This document shows, one piece after another, positions 1 to 9,070 of a stretch of 47,063 nt of DNA. The notes beneath the pieces are model-generated. The model was given only the letters and a program-made list of their open reading frames with translations. It had not been told where the DNA came from and searched no databases. Numbering within the stretch: position 1 is the first letter of the stretch; each line of letters starts with the position of its first letter. This DNA comes from Enterococcus raffinosus (GTDB lineage Bacteria; Bacillota; Bacilli; Lactobacillales; Enterococcaceae): NCBI RefSeq assembly GCF_001886185.1, contig NZ_JXLA01000032.1:1-47063 (forward strand). The letters run 5' to 3'. The position numbers were made by a program, and so were the translations under genes.

Positions 1-29
1 TCTATCAGTCCTAGAAATTATAGAGCCAT

Positions 30-63
30 AAAAATACCGCACTTGAACAGGTGCGGTATTTTT
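30..63. terminator. Bidirectional intrinsic terminator
   Basis: A perfect 13-bp stem (AAAAATACCGCAC / GTGCGGTATTTTT) encloses an 8-base loop. It has an A run on the left and a T run on the right, so it can work in both directions. It overlaps the stop codon of the minus-strand alkylation repair gene. It probably also ends a plus-strand gene lying outside the window. Confidence 0.85.
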
Positions 64-772
64 ATCTATTTCTCCCCATTTTAGAATTGGATGAGATGAG
101 GCGTGAGCGTCCTGGTGCTTGAACTAAAAGGATCAGTTCTTTCAATGCATCATTTGAGATCCATTGCTTTGCTTTTGATTCCTGTAATTTCATCGCATTT
201 GAAGTTTCAATTGCTAGACTTTTTGCTTCTTCACTCGTTTTTCCTAACTCTCTCAATGCCCACGAAGCAGCCTTTTTTACCAAAATTCGTTCATCATCCG
301 AATTACCTTCAATAAGTTTTAAGTATCTCTTGATTTCTTCGATAGATAAAGAAGCATGTGTGGAAGTGCTGGCGATTAAGGAAAAGGCGGCACGTTTATA
401 AAATATTTTATCTGAATCAATCCAATTAAGAATAAAACAATCAAAATCATCCTGCTTGATCAAAATATTTTTACAAAATAAATCACAGAGATCCCAAGAA
501 AAAATTCCTTTCATAAAATAATCGATATCTTGAACAGTGCAATCGGTAGGTTTTATTGCTAAGATTGTAAGTATTTTACATTCGTGAAAATTGGTTTGCC
601 ATAGCTTCATCAGAAATTCCTTTTCCTTTGGAAGTTTCTTGGCTAACTTACGTAAATCCGGAGTAGCAACTCCAATTGTATTTTCGGAAGGGATTCCTAG
701 CTTAGTAATACTTGTTTTGAATTTTTCAGAAGAAGACTTCTGTAAAAAAGTAAGAATCTCATCAATAGTCAC
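62..772 (-). CDS. DNA alkylation repair protein (AlkD-like)
   Basis: This is a member of the DNA alkylation repair family of HEAT-like-repeat glycosylases (AlkC/AlkD), which remove alkylated bases from DNA in the cytoplasm. The product of about 236 residues fits the usual family length of 220-240. Family-like segments include the N-terminal GVATPDLRKLAKKLPKE region, a DxxDxFMKGIFSWDLCDLFC-like helix and a WALRELGK helix near the C-terminus. The open frame extends to an ATG at 811, but a GTG at 772 has an AGAAAGGA site about 8 bases upstream. An ATG at 778 sits almost on top of that site, so I prefer GTG 772. The gene ends in a bidirectional terminator. It stands alone, and its promoter region is crowded by the terminator of the next gene. 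The family call is fairly sure; the substrate range is not. Confidence 0.8.
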   Translation of the reverse strand: MTIDEILTFLQKSSSEKFKTSITKLGIPSENTIGVATPDLRKLAKKLPKEKEFLMKLWQTNFHECKILTILAIKPTDCTVQDIDYFMKGIFSWDLCDLFCKNILIKQDDFDCFILNWIDSDKIFYKRAAFSLIASTSTHASLSIEEIKRYLKLIEGNSDDERILVKKAASWALRELGKTSEEAKSLAIETSNAMKLQESKAKQWISNDALKELILLVQAPGRSRLISSNSKMGRNR

Positions 773-796
773 GCACATCTTCCTTTCTGACCAAAT

Positions 797-851
797 AAAA
801 GTGTGAAACAAGAATCAGATACAGTCTGACCATTCTTGTTCCACACTTTTT
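797..851 (-). terminator. Terminator of the M23 peptidase gene
   Basis: A 19-bp stem with one mismatch (AAAAGTGTGAAACAAGAAT paired with ATTCTTGTTCCACACTTTT) flanks a loop that contains its own small CAGA/TCTG dyad. Read on the minus strand, it follows the peptidase stop codon and ends in a T run. It occupies the space where the promoter of the alkylation repair gene should lie, so that gene may rely partly on read-through. Confidence 0.8.
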
Positions 852-859
852 AAATCATA

Positions 860-2269
860 TTAAATACCTAATAGTGGGGCAGGATTAACGAAGCCTGACC
901 ATAAAGCAGTAGAAACTCCAAAGTGTAGATGAACACCAGTTGAGTTGCCTGTTGTTCCCATGCCGCCTAATACTTGGCCGGCACTCACTTCAGAACCAAC
1001 ACCAACACTAGGCGCAGAGACCATATGCATGTAATAAGAGTAGTAACCATCTGGATGTTGAATGACTACATGATTCCCTGCAGACCAGTGGAAGCCAGCT
1101 TCAACAACTTTTCCACCTTTAGAGGCCATGATTGGTGTGCCAGCAGAACCAGCGAAGTCGATACCGTCATGCTGGGTACCAGAAGCTCCAGTAGGGTCTT
1201 GACGAGGTCCGAATGGACTAGTAACTACTAAACCAATTGATAGAGGAGAAGCCCAGCCGCTACTGTTTGTAGTGGGTTTTGACTCTGTTTCTGTTGTAGC
1301 CGTTGGATTCGTTGTTACTTGACTTGCGCTTGTATCTGTCACTGTTTGAGCTTGCTCTTGCTGTTGTTTCGCTTGCTGTTCTTGCTGTTGAGCTTCTAAT
1401 TGAGCGATTTCCGCTTCTTGTTTTTGTTTAGCAGTCTCAGCCTCAGCAGCTTGCTTTTCCGCTTCTTCCGCTGCTTTTTGAGCTTCTTCTGCGGCTTTTT
1501 TCGCTTGTTTCTCAGCTTCGGCTTGTGCTTTAGCACGCGCTTCTTCTTCTTTCTTGCGTTGTTCTTCTAAAGCCTTCAATGCTTCTTGGCGTTTTTTTTC
1601 TGCTTCTTCTTTTTGTTTTTCATATTTTTCTTTTTGACCTTTTTCTGTTGCAATGCTTGCTTGAATCTCATTGATTTTCACTTGCTGATCCAATTTCGTT
1701 TGTACCAGTTGGTCTTGTTTTTCCTTTAATTCAGCAGTTTTCTTATTAATTACTGCTAAACGTTGCTCCGCTTCTTTTTCAAGCTTTTCAAGCTCAGCTT
1801 TATCTTTTGTTTGTTGTTCCATGATATTTTTACTAGCTGTTAAAATAGTAGAGACAGCCATGGTTTTCTTCACAGCTTCACCAACTGATTTAGAGTTGAT
1901 TACGGCATCCACGATAGAAGCAGAATCATGCTTGGTTTGAACATCTCTTGCTTGATTACGAATCTGTTCTTCACGTTTTTGAATTTTTTCTTGAAGGACA
2001 CCAATCTTAGCAGTTAAGTCACTCATTTTCTTTTCTTCATTGGTTTTTTCTTTCAAGACTTCGCTAACTTCTTTTTCTACAGCTGCAACTTGTTGTTCTA
2101 CAGCCGCTTTTTGATCCTCAGCAGATTGCTCTGTTTGCTGCAACTCAGAGATTTTTTTATCTTGATCGGCAATCTTTTGATCATATTCATCTGCCAAGAC
2201 GCTCAATGGAGTACTAGTTAATGTTAAGGCACATAAAGTTAGCGCCGTATATTTTTTCAACTTAATCAA
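860..2269 (-). CDS. Secreted coiled-coil M23 family peptidoglycan peptidase
   Basis: This is a predicted secreted cell-wall hydrolase. A Sec signal peptide (KLKK followed by a hydrophobic stretch ending TPLSVLA, about residues 1-26) precedes a long heptad-rich coiled coil (about 28-300, rich in K, E, Q and A). A Q/T/S-rich linker follows, then a C-terminal lysostaphin-type M23 domain (about 345-469). The M23 zinc and catalytic motifs are present as QHDGIDFAG (HxxxD type) and HLHFG. The coiled-coil organisation resembles PcsB and SagA-type proteins, which act with the FtsEX division machinery. The role in daughter-cell separation is inferred from that resemblance. The start is TTG at 2269, with a GTGAGGGAA site 7 bases upstream. 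No ATG fits the signal peptide better. At 469 residues it has a normal length for such proteins. Confidence 0.88.
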   Translation of the reverse strand: MIKLKKYTALTLCALTLTSTPLSVLADEYDQKIADQDKKISELQQTEQSAEDQKAAVEQQVAAVEKEVSEVLKEKTNEEKKMSDLTAKIGVLQEKIQKREEQIRNQARDVQTKHDSASIVDAVINSKSVGEAVKKTMAVSTILTASKNIMEQQTKDKAELEKLEKEAEQRLAVINKKTAELKEKQDQLVQTKLDQQVKINEIQASIATEKGQKEKYEKQKEEAEKKRQEALKALEEQRKKEEEARAKAQAEAEKQAKKAAEEAQKAAEEAEKQAAEAETAKQKQEAEIAQLEAQQQEQQAKQQQEQAQTVTDTSASQVTTNPTATTETESKPTTNSSGWASPLSIGLVVTSPFGPRQDPTGASGTQHDGIDFAGSAGTPIMASKGGKVVEAGFHWSAGNHVVIQHPDGYYSYYMHMVSAPSVGVGSEVSAGQVLGGMGTTGNSTGVHLHFGVSTALWSGFVNPAPLLGI

Positions 2270-2413
2270 TGGATTCCCTCACTTTTTTCATCTTTCGGAT
2301 TCAATTATATAAGAAGATATGAATAAAAACTTTAAAGTATTTGAATTTTTATCTAACCGTATAGTTTGTAACGAGAATGAAATATTTAAGTGGGAAAATA
2401 AGCAATAATTCAC

Positions 2414-2561
2414 TTGACAGAATGTCAATTTGGTGAGCGAGATAAAATTTTATTTTCGAATGGCTCTTTTCAGTTAATGGAGTTATTCATTAAGTTAGGG
2501 TAGAATAAACCAAAAGTTATTAGTTTACTAAGGATTCGATATTTCGAATAAACTATTAACT
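2414..2561. promoter_or_regulatory. Dyads in the 2270-2592 intergenic region
   Basis: The 323-base gap between the divergent M23 peptidase and fRMsr genes holds two clear dyads. One is a perfect TTGACA-GAA-TGTCAA palindrome at 2414-2428. The other is a nested inverted repeat at 2515-2561: outer arms AGTTATTAGTTTA / TAAACTATTAACT with 12 of 13 bases matching, and inner arms ATTCGA / TCGAAT. A TTTCGA-N17-TATATT promoter for the plus-strand gene would overlap the right arm. No long T run follows, so an operator is more likely than a terminator. The binding protein is unknown. Confidence 0.4.
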
Positions 2562-2592
2562 AAATATATTTGTATAAAAATGGGGTTACTTT

Positions 2593-3069
2593 ATGACTTG
2601 GAAAAATCAGGAAGCGAAAGAGGAAGCATATAAACTGTTGCTATTACAACAAAAAGCATTATTGGAAGGTGAAACAGATTTAATAGCAAACTTAGCAAAT
2701 TCATCTGCATTATTAAATCAAACGTTGCAAGACACAGTTTTTGCTGGGTACTATTTGTTCAAAAATGATGAGTTGATCTTGGGGCCATTTCAAGGGAATG
2801 TTTCCTGTGTCCATATCGCGATGGGAAAAGGAGTTTGTGGAGAAGCAGCTGAAAAAAATCAAACATTAATTGTTGATAATGTATTAGAACACAAAAATTA
2901 CATTGCCTGTGATTCTGCTGCTCGTTCGGAAATTGTTGTACCTATGAAGAAGGGGAATAGCTTAATTGGTGTATTAGACTTAGACAGTTCGGAAATTGGT
3001 ATGTACGATCAAATTGACAGATTTTATTTAGAGCAATATGTCTCATTATTATTAGAAAATATCGGTTAA
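2593..3069 (+). CDS. msrC: Free methionine-(R)-sulfoxide reductase (GAF domain)
   Basis: This cytosolic GAF-domain enzyme reduces free methionine-R-sulfoxide, an oxidative-stress repair function. The hallmark pattern is present: LGPFQGNVSC (C72), GKGVCGEAA (C82) and YIACD (C106), followed by SEIVVPM and GVLDLDS. The cysteine spacing of 10 and 24 residues equals that of E. coli fRMsr (C84, C94, C118), so the three-cysteine mechanism should be intact. The length of 158 residues is typical. The start ATG follows a modest GGGG site. The gene is monocistronic, with an upstream nested dyad that may control it. The enzyme identity is firm; the symbol follows the E. coli name. Confidence 0.9.
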   Translation: MTWKNQEAKEEAYKLLLLQQKALLEGETDLIANLANSSALLNQTLQDTVFAGYYLFKNDELILGPFQGNVSCVHIAMGKGVCGEAAEKNQTLIVDNVLEHKNYIACDSAARSEIVVPMKKGNSLIGVLDLDSSEIGMYDQIDRFYLEQYVSLLLENIG

Positions 3070-3186
3070 AATTACGAATGTTGCTTAAAAACACGCTTAT
3101 TTCATAAATAACACCCTTAATGTGGCTTTTTAATCCGCTTAATGCTACTATATAAGTGTAGTATAAAACATTAATGAGGTGGTTGA

Positions 3187-3414
3187 ATGAATAAAGAAGC
3201 GATTATTGTAGGGGAAAGCTATGAGTGCCGTAAAACTGATTTTGCTCGGCCGATCATTGGAGAAGTAATCCGTAAAGAGAGTAACGGCTGTATCGTAAAT
3301 GTTGAACGCTTTTACGGGTTGGATGCAGATAAGATTGACCAAGTAAACGGGCAAGTGTTGATCAAATATAGTGAAGTTGCCGGAATCATTTCTAAAGAAT
3401 GTTTCTTTAGTTAA
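3187..3414 (+). CDS. Small conserved protein, paralogue of the protein at 46773
   Basis: This 75-residue soluble protein has a good GAGGTGG site ahead of its ATG and its own strong terminator, so it is a real gene. I do not recognise a named function. It shares a pattern with the 72-residue protein at 46773-46991: an Ixx-G-xxYEC start, GxV in the first third, an N-x-V segment, an acidic D near the middle, L-x-KY in the last third and an E near the end. The compact beta-rich layout resembles small DUF2187-like or KOW/Sm-like barrels, but that is only an impression. Two TATA-like -10 boxes lie at about 3150-3165. Confidence 0.75.
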   Translation: MNKEAIIVGESYECRKTDFARPIIGEVIRKESNGCIVNVERFYGLDADKIDQVNGQVLIKYSEVAGIISKECFFS

Positions 3415-3429
3415 AAAGACCGTCCTGTT

Positions 3430-3466
3430 AAAAAAGCACTCAGAATGATTTTCTGAGTGCTTTTTT
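3430..3466 (+). terminator. Intrinsic terminator after the small protein gene
   Basis: A perfect 16-bp stem (AAAAAAGCACTCAGAA / TTCTGAGTGCTTTTTT) surrounds a 5-base loop and has a T run. It lies 15 bases after the stop codon of the 75-residue protein. Confidence 0.92.
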
Positions 3467-3601
3467 GATGTGTCATAATAAAACTATTTTGGCCACATTA
3501 TTTAAATAACGGCACCTTTTTTATTATAAACTATAAAAAAAGAGAATAACGGAGCTAAAATCCTTTTTTAAGTGGCTTATTACTTAGAAATAAACGCATG
3601 T

Positions 3602-3634
3602 AACACCCATGACGAACGTGATATCATGGGTGTT
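3602..3634 (-). terminator. Weak terminator or 3' hairpin of icd
   Basis: An 11-bp perfect stem (AACACCCATGA / TCATGGGTGTT) with an 11-base loop lies just past the icd stop on the minus strand. The tail after the hairpin is only moderately T-rich, so it may stabilise the transcript end rather than terminate efficiently. Confidence 0.6.
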
Positions 3635-3643
3635 TGCTTTATT

Positions 3644-4879
3644 TTATAGTTTTTCATAGATAAAGGAAGTTAAGTAATTCGCAAATTCAGTTGTAGACAG
3701 TTCATCGATATTCAGCATTTGAGCGAAATCATGAGTCATTTTTTGTTTCTGGAGTGCTTGTTCAATAGCTTTCACAATTTTTTGACTTGCTTCAAACCAC
3801 CCAAGGTGATCTAGCATCATCGTTGCTGACAAAAGTAGAGAACAAGGATTAGCCCAGCCCTTCCCAGCAATATCTGGGGCAGTGCCGTGAGTTGCTTCAA
3901 AAATAGCGTGCCCAGTTTTGTAATTAATGTTGGCACCTGGGGAAATGCCTATACCACCAACTTGAGCAGCTAAAGCATCTGAAATATAGTCACCATTTAA
4001 ATTGGTAGTAGCTACTACTTGATATTTCTCGGGATAAAGCAGAATTTGTTGCAGAAAGTTATCAGCAATTACATCATCGACAATAATCTTTCCTGAAGCC
4101 TGGGCATCTGCTAATGCTTTCTCTGCTTTTTCAATTGTTGAATCTGCAGAGATATTTTTATAATGATTCATAGTGAAGGCTTGAGGATAATTTTTTTCAA
4201 TAAAATCATAACCCCAATTTTTAAACCCACCTTCAGTAAATTTCATAATGTTTCCCTTATGAATTAATGTGACGCGTTTTTTTCCTTGTTCAATCGCATA
4301 GTCTAACGCAGCGGCTACCAATCGTTCACTGCCTTCTTGGGAAATCGGTTTGATTCCTAGCGCACTTGTCGCAGGGAAACGAACTTTGGTGACAGAGAAC
4401 TGGTCTGTCAAAAAATTCATAAGCTTTTCAACTTCTTCGGAATCTTTAGCAAATTCAATACCCACATACACATCTTCCGTATTTTCACGAAAAATGGTCA
4501 TGTTCGTTTTCTCAGGTTCCTTCAAAGGTGATGGAACTCCTTTAAAATAGCGTACGGGTCTAACACAAGCGTAGAGATCCAACTCTTGACGCAAAGTGAC
4601 ATTCAATGAGCGAAAGCCTTCTCCAATTGGAGTCGTTAATGGCCCTTTTATAGCGATCTTATGCTTTTTGATAGCTTCCAGTGTTTCATCTGGAAGCCAA
4701 GTACTTTTTTCATTGAAAGCTTTTTCGCCAGCAAGAATTTCTAGCCAATCAATTTTGCGTTCATCCGAATATGCTGAGGAGACCGCTGCATCAACAACTT
4801 GTTTTGTAGCTTGCCAGATTTCTGGGCCGATTCCATCGCCTTCAATATAGGGGATGACTGGATTGAATGTGTATGTCAT
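3644..4879 (-). CDS. icd: Isocitrate dehydrogenase, predicted NAD-dependent
   Basis: This enzyme converts isocitrate to 2-oxoglutarate in the third step of the oxidative TCA branch. The 411-residue product matches the bacterial homodimeric type (E. coli Icd has 416). It carries the substrate motif [19 protein letters not shown] and the GDGIGPE start. The cofactor loop reads [15 protein letters not shown]. Positions equal to E. coli K344, Y345, V351, Y391 and R395 are D336, I337, A343, H383 and Q387. The acidic residue and loss of the phosphate-binding K, Y and R are the known signature of NAD-specific enzymes. The ATG at 4879 overlaps the acnA stop (TAATG) and follows a GGAGC site inside acnA, so the two genes are translationally coupled. 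An upstream in-frame start exists but lies inside acnA. Confidence 0.93.
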   Translation of the reverse strand: MTYTFNPVIPYIEGDGIGPEIWQATKQVVDAAVSSAYSDERKIDWLEILAGEKAFNEKSTWLPDETLEAIKKHKIAIKGPLTTPIGEGFRSLNVTLRQELDLYACVRPVRYFKGVPSPLKEPEKTNMTIFRENTEDVYVGIEFAKDSEEVEKLMNFLTDQFSVTKVRFPATSALGIKPISQEGSERLVAAALDYAIEQGKKRVTLIHKGNIMKFTEGGFKNWGYDFIEKNYPQAFTMNHYKNISADSTIEKAEKALADAQASGKIIVDDVIADNFLQQILLYPEKYQVVATTNLNGDYISDALAAQVGGIGISPGANINYKTGHAIFEATHGTAPDIAGKGWANPCSLLLSATMMLDHLGWFEASQKIVKAIEQALQKQKMTHDFAQMLNIDELSTTEFANYLTSFIYEKL

Positions 4880-7527
4880 TAAGCTTGCTCCTTTTGCATT
4901 TTTTTGTTGATAACAAGTGGTAGAATACCCTGATTTTTCCAATAAGCAATGTCTGCTTCGGAATCGAAACGTAATTTTACTTGGAAGGCGATATCTTTTT
5001 CGCCTTTGGCAGTCACATGAATGATTTGATTGATCTCTGGTTCTGCAGGAAGGGCAAAACTGTAGCTTTCCAAACCGTTCAAACCGAGTGTTTCTGCTGA
5101 TTCACCTGGAAGATATTCAAAAGGAATAACGCCCATCATGACAAGGTTACTACGATGAATTCGTTCATAACTCTCTGCCAGTACTGCTTTGACACCTAAA
5201 AGATTTGTTCCTTTAGCAGCCCAGTCGCGGGAAGAACCCATGCCGTAATCTTTACCAGCAAGAATAATTGTCCCAATACCTTCGTTTTGATAGCGCATAG
5301 CAGCATCGTAAATCGAAAGCTCCTCTCCTGTAGTAGAAAGCTTCGTAAATCCCCCTGTTGTATCAGGGACTAGTTGGTTTTGAATACGGATATTTCCAAA
5401 TGTACCACGCATCATTACCTCGTGATTTCCACGTCTTGATCCAAAAGAGTTAAATTCTTTATAAGTCAATCCATGTTCTTTTAGGTATTTACCGGCAGGT
5501 GATTGAAGTCCAATGTTACCCGCTGGTGAAATGTGGTCCGTTGTTACTGTATCTCCGAATTTAGCCAATACTTGGAGATTTATCAATGAATTATTCTTAT
5601 TTTCTTGATCGAGATTTGTAAAGAAAGGGGGATTAGCGATATAAGTCGACGTATCATCCCAGTCGTAACAATCACCATCTGAGGTTTCGATTTTGTTCCA
5701 ACGTTCATTTGATTGATAAACATTCTTATATGCTTCTCTAAAATCTTCGGGATTTAAAAAATTATTGATATAATTATTTACCTCTTCTTGAGAAGGCCAT
5801 AAGTCAGCTAAATAAATTTCTTTTCCGTTAACTTCAGCAAGTGCTTCTTTTGTTAAATCCTTTTTGATAGAGCCAGCTAAAGCATAGGCGATTACTAATG
5901 GCGGTGAGGCTAAATAGTTCGCCTTGATTAATGGATGAATACGTCCCTCAAAATTTCGATTACCCGACAAAACAGCGGAAACAACGAGCTCACTTTCTTT
6001 TAAAGTAGTTTCAATCTCATCATCTAAAGGGCCGGAGTTACCAATACATGTCGTGCAGCCATAACCCACAATATCAAAGCCTAGTTTAGCTAAAGGATCT
6101 AGCAAGTTGCCTTTTTCTAAATACTGCGTCACAATCTTTGAACCTGGGGCCAAAGAAGTTTTGATAGTTGACGGAACTTTTAGTCCCAGTTCAACCGCTT
6201 TTTTAGCTAACAAGCCAGCAGCTACCATGACAGACGGGTTACTAGTATTTGTACAACTAGTAATAGCCGCTAAAGCTAAATCGCCAGTTTCAATAAATTG
6301 ATCGGTCCCTTGAATTGTTTCTTTCCGAGTGAATTCTTCCGGTGTTAGGCCAAAGCCTTTCGGTCCACTTGGGTTTGTTAACGATGATTCAAAATTGTCA
6401 GCGACATCTGCTAACGGAATACGATCCTGAGGTCTTTTAGGGCCAGCGACAGAAGAGTGTACTGTTGACAGATCTAATTCTATGATACGTGTATATACAG
6501 GAGTTTCACTTCCATCATAAAATAGCTGATTTTGCTTTGCATACGCTTCGACTAACTCGACTTGCTCAGAGGAACGACCTGTTAAATGAAGGTAGTTTAA
6601 GGTTTCTTCATCAATCGGACAGAAACCGCAGGTAGCACCATATTCAGGTGCCATATTTGCAATTGTTGCTCGGTCGGAAAGACTGAGTGTTTTATAGCCG
6701 GATCCAAAATATTCAACAAATTTACCTACTACTTTTTCATTACGCAGGAGTTCAGTTAAATAAAGCGCTAAATCTGTTGCTGTTACTCCTGGGCTTAACG
6801 TTCCAGTTAATTCTACTCCAATGACTTCAGGAGTAGGGAAATAGGAGGCCTCGCCTAGGATAGCAGCTTCCGCCTCAATCCCTCCGACCCCCCAACCCAG
6901 TACTCCTAATCCATTAATCATTGTGGTATGAGAATCTGTTCCTTCGAGAGAATCGGGATAAAGTAGATTCTGATCATTTTTTAAAATTACATCTGAAAGG
7001 TATTCAAGGTTAACCTGATGGATGATTCCTGTCTCTGGAGGAACCACCTCAAAGTTATCAAAAGCTTGTTGAGCCCATTTAAGAAATTGATAGCGTTCGT
7101 GGTTTCGTTCAAACTCTTTTTCAGTATTGTAAGCTAAACTGTCTTTTGTACCTGCGCAATCCACCTGTACAGAGTGATCAACAACCAATGTGACTGGAAT
7201 TTCAGGGTTGATTACTCTAGGATTTCCCCCTAGTTTAACAACAGCATCACGCATAGCAGCGAGGTCCACTACTGCCGGCACACCTGTAAAGTCTTGTAAA
7301 ACGACTCGTGACGGACGAAAAGGAACAACGCCTGTTGGTTTCTTTGCATCAAAAGCGATTAAATTCTCTAAATCAGCTAATTCATTATGCCGCGCTAAGC
7401 TTTCTAGTAAGACTCTTATGCTAAATGGATAATCAGCAATTTTTTTCTGATAAGCACTGACAATTTCTGAAAGATCGTAGTATGTATAATGTTCGTCATT
7501 CACAATAAGCTCTTTTTTCCAATTCAA
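4879..7527 (-). CDS. acnA: Aconitate hydratase A
   Basis: This 4Fe-4S enzyme isomerises citrate to isocitrate. The 882 residues form the four-domain AcnA/CitB type (E. coli AcnA has 891). The three cluster ligands are C425 (SCTNTSNPS), C491 and C494 ([14 protein letters not shown]), with the same 66+3 spacing as E. coli AcnA. Other family motifs are [31 protein letters not shown] and the C-terminal swivel segment [16 protein letters not shown]. The start is TTG at 7527 behind GGAGGGATTTTGTA. The gene is followed directly by icd with one overlapping base. It is divergent from citZ, so one shared control region serves the whole branch. Like other aconitases it may also bind RNA when its cluster is lost; that is family knowledge, not visible here. 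Confidence 0.95.
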   Translation of the reverse strand: MNWKKELIVNDEHYTYYDLSEIVSAYQKKIADYPFSIRVLLESLARHNELADLENLIAFDAKKPTGVVPFRPSRVVLQDFTGVPAVVDLAAMRDAVVKLGGNPRVINPEIPVTLVVDHSVQVDCAGTKDSLAYNTEKEFERNHERYQFLKWAQQAFDNFEVVPPETGIIHQVNLEYLSDVILKNDQNLLYPDSLEGTDSHTTMINGLGVLGWGVGGIEAEAAILGEASYFPTPEVIGVELTGTLSPGVTATDLALYLTELLRNEKVVGKFVEYFGSGYKTLSLSDRATIANMAPEYGATCGFCPIDEETLNYLHLTGRSSEQVELVEAYAKQNQLFYDGSETPVYTRIIELDLSTVHSSVAGPKRPQDRIPLADVADNFESSLTNPSGPKGFGLTPEEFTRKETIQGTDQFIETGDLALAAITSCTNTSNPSVMVAAGLLAKKAVELGLKVPSTIKTSLAPGSKIVTQYLEKGNLLDPLAKLGFDIVGYGCTTCIGNSGPLDDEIETTLKESELVVSAVLSGNRNFEGRIHPLIKANYLASPPLVIAYALAGSIKKDLTKEALAEVNGKEIYLADLWPSQEEVNNYINNFLNPEDFREAYKNVYQSNERWNKIETSDGDCYDWDDTSTYIANPPFFTNLDQENKNNSLINLQVLAKFGDTVTTDHISPAGNIGLQSPAGKYLKEHGLTYKEFNSFGSRRGNHEVMMRGTFGNIRIQNQLVPDTTGGFTKLSTTGEELSIYDAAMRYQNEGIGTIILAGKDYGMGSSRDWAAKGTNLLGVKAVLAESYERIHRSNLVMMGVIPFEYLPGESAETLGLNGLESYSFALPAEPEINQIIHVTAKGEKDIAFQVKLRFDSEADIAYWKNQGILPLVINKKMQKEQA

Positions 7528-7572
7528 TACAAAATCCCTCCTAAATACGTTATCATTTAAAATCAGATGGGT

Positions 7573-7650
7573 TTATTATACGAATAAAAAAAAAGAAAGT
7601 AAATGAAATTATTAAAAGTATTTCATTTTACGCCAATGGTGTTATAATGT
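7573..7650. promoter_or_regulatory. Divergent acnA-citZ control region with inverted repeat
   Basis: The 168-base gap holds a minus-strand TATAAT (about 7573-7580) for acnA-icd and a plus-strand TATAAT (about 7645-7650) for citZ. Between them is a perfect inverted repeat, AAATGAAAT-N10-ATTTCATTT, at 7601-7609 and 7620-7628. Its arms are 19 bases apart centre to centre, about two helical turns. It lies near the -35 region of both promoters. A single bound dimer or pair could repress both units. It does not match the ATAA-N7-TTAT form of CcpC sites. Confidence 0.5.
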
Positions 7651-7695
7651 TTCTTAACCCGATTGTAAAATAAAAATGGTTAGGAGGACACAGAG

Positions 7696-9039
7696 ATGTT
7701 AGATTTGAACCAAATGGCTGAGGTATGCCGAAAAGAAGATTATTTAGAGGCTTCTTTATATAGGAAACACAATGTTAAAAAGGGTTTGCGTGACCTCGAT
7801 GGAAAGGGTGTTTTAGCTGGTTTAACCAATATTTCTACGATTCATCCCCAAATTATGGATGGGGACAAGATCATCTCCAAGTATGGAGAGTTACGTTATC
7901 GTGGAATAGATATCAATGAATTGGTAAACGGTTTTGTTTCGGAAGAGCGTTTAGGGTTTGAAGAAATCAGTTATTTGTTATTATTTGGTACCTTGCCGAC
8001 ACAGGCTGAACTTGAAGAATTCAGATCTCAGATTGGTAAAAGGCGAACACTTCCTACAAACTTTGTGCGAGATGTTATTATGAAGGCGCCATCACACAAT
8101 ATCATGAACATGATGGCTCGAAGCGTTCTAACATTAGGATGTTATGATAAAAAAACTGATGATGTTAGTATAGAAAATGTACTGGATCAAAGCTTGTCTC
8201 TTATTGCTACATTTCCAATGATCGCGGTCTATTCCTATCATGCGTATAATCATTATACAAAAGGAGATAGTATGTATATTCATCGGCCAGATGAAAATCT
8301 TAGCACAGCAGAAGCAATCTTAACAATGTTACGGCCAGATAAAAAGTATACTTTCCAAGAGGCACAGACATTGGATATGGCCCTTGTTTTACATATGGAA
8401 CATGGCGGAGGAAATAACTCAACGTTTACAACCAGAGTAGTAACTTCCAGCGGGACAGATACTTATTCAACGATTGCAGCAGCATTAGGTTCATTGAAAG
8501 GACCTAAACACGGTGGCGCAAATATCAAAGTTACACAAATGATGGAAGATTTGAAAGCGACTGTCAACGATTGTGAAGACGAGAACGAAATTAGAGATTA
8601 TTTGGAAAAAATACTGAATAAAGAGGCCTTTGATAAACAAGGGCTGATTTATGGGATGGGGCACGCGATTTATGCTGAATCTGATCCGCGCGCAGAAATT
8701 TTTAAACGATATGTTGAAAAATTAGCGGCAGAAAAGGGATCAGAAGCATCTGCCGAGTTTAATTTGTACCGCAAGGTTGAACGCTTAGCACCAGAGATTA
8801 TTTCTGAAAAACGTAAAGTCTATAAAGGAGTCAGTGCGAACATTGATTTCTTCAGCGGGTTTGTCTACCATATGCTCGATTTGCCGCAGGAGTTGTATAC
8901 ACCAATGTTTGCAATCGCTCGGATTGTCGGCTGGTCCGCTCATCGAATTGAAGAACTAATCAACGTACAAAAGATTATTCGTCCAGCTTATATGGAAGTC
9001 TCAGAGGACCGTGTGTACCAAGAACTGATCAAACGATAA
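7696..9039 (+). CDS. citZ: Citrate synthase
   Basis: This enzyme condenses oxaloacetate and acetyl-CoA to citrate. The catalytic triad is visible: H236 (MEHGGGNNSTF), H272 (GPKHGGAN) and D384 (NIDFFSG), plus the GHAIYxxxDPRA motif. At 447 residues it is longer than the roughly 370-residue CitZ of Bacillus. It matches the long form with an N-terminal extension found in clostridia, so the substrate could in principle include propionyl-CoA (2-methylcitrate synthase). The neighbouring acnA and icd favour citrate. An AGGAGG site lies 8 bases before the ATG. The symbol is by function and may not be the local name. Confidence 0.92.
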   Translation: MLDLNQMAEVCRKEDYLEASLYRKHNVKKGLRDLDGKGVLAGLTNISTIHPQIMDGDKIISKYGELRYRGIDINELVNGFVSEERLGFEEISYLLLFGTLPTQAELEEFRSQIGKRRTLPTNFVRDVIMKAPSHNIMNMMARSVLTLGCYDKKTDDVSIENVLDQSLSLIATFPMIAVYSYHAYNHYTKGDSMYIHRPDENLSTAEAILTMLRPDKKYTFQEAQTLDMALVLHMEHGGGNNSTFTTRVVTSSGTDTYSTIAAALGSLKGPKHGGANIKVTQMMEDLKATVNDCEDENEIRDYLEKILNKEAFDKQGLIYGMGHAIYAESDPRAEIFKRYVEKLAAEKGSEASAEFNLYRKVERLAPEIISEKRKVYKGVSANIDFFSGFVYHMLDLPQELYTPMFAIARIVGWSAHRIEELINVQKIIRPAYMEVSEDRVYQELIKR

Positions 9040-9070
9040 AAAAACCGTCAGAATATTTCTGACGGTTTTT
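9038..9070. terminator. Bidirectional terminator between citZ and HAD gene
   Basis: The stem AAAACCGTCAGAA / TTCTGACGGTTTT has a 3-base loop, with A and T runs on either side. It touches the stop codons of both convergent genes. Confidence 0.9.

Noticed and set aside
974-1231. Plus-strand open frame inside the M23 peptidase gene
   Set aside because: It is a shadow of the minus-strand peptidase domain with no ribosome site.
4880-4942. Longer N-terminus for icd
   Set aside because: It would lie inside acnA. The TAATG overlap at 4879 gives the family start MTYTFNP.
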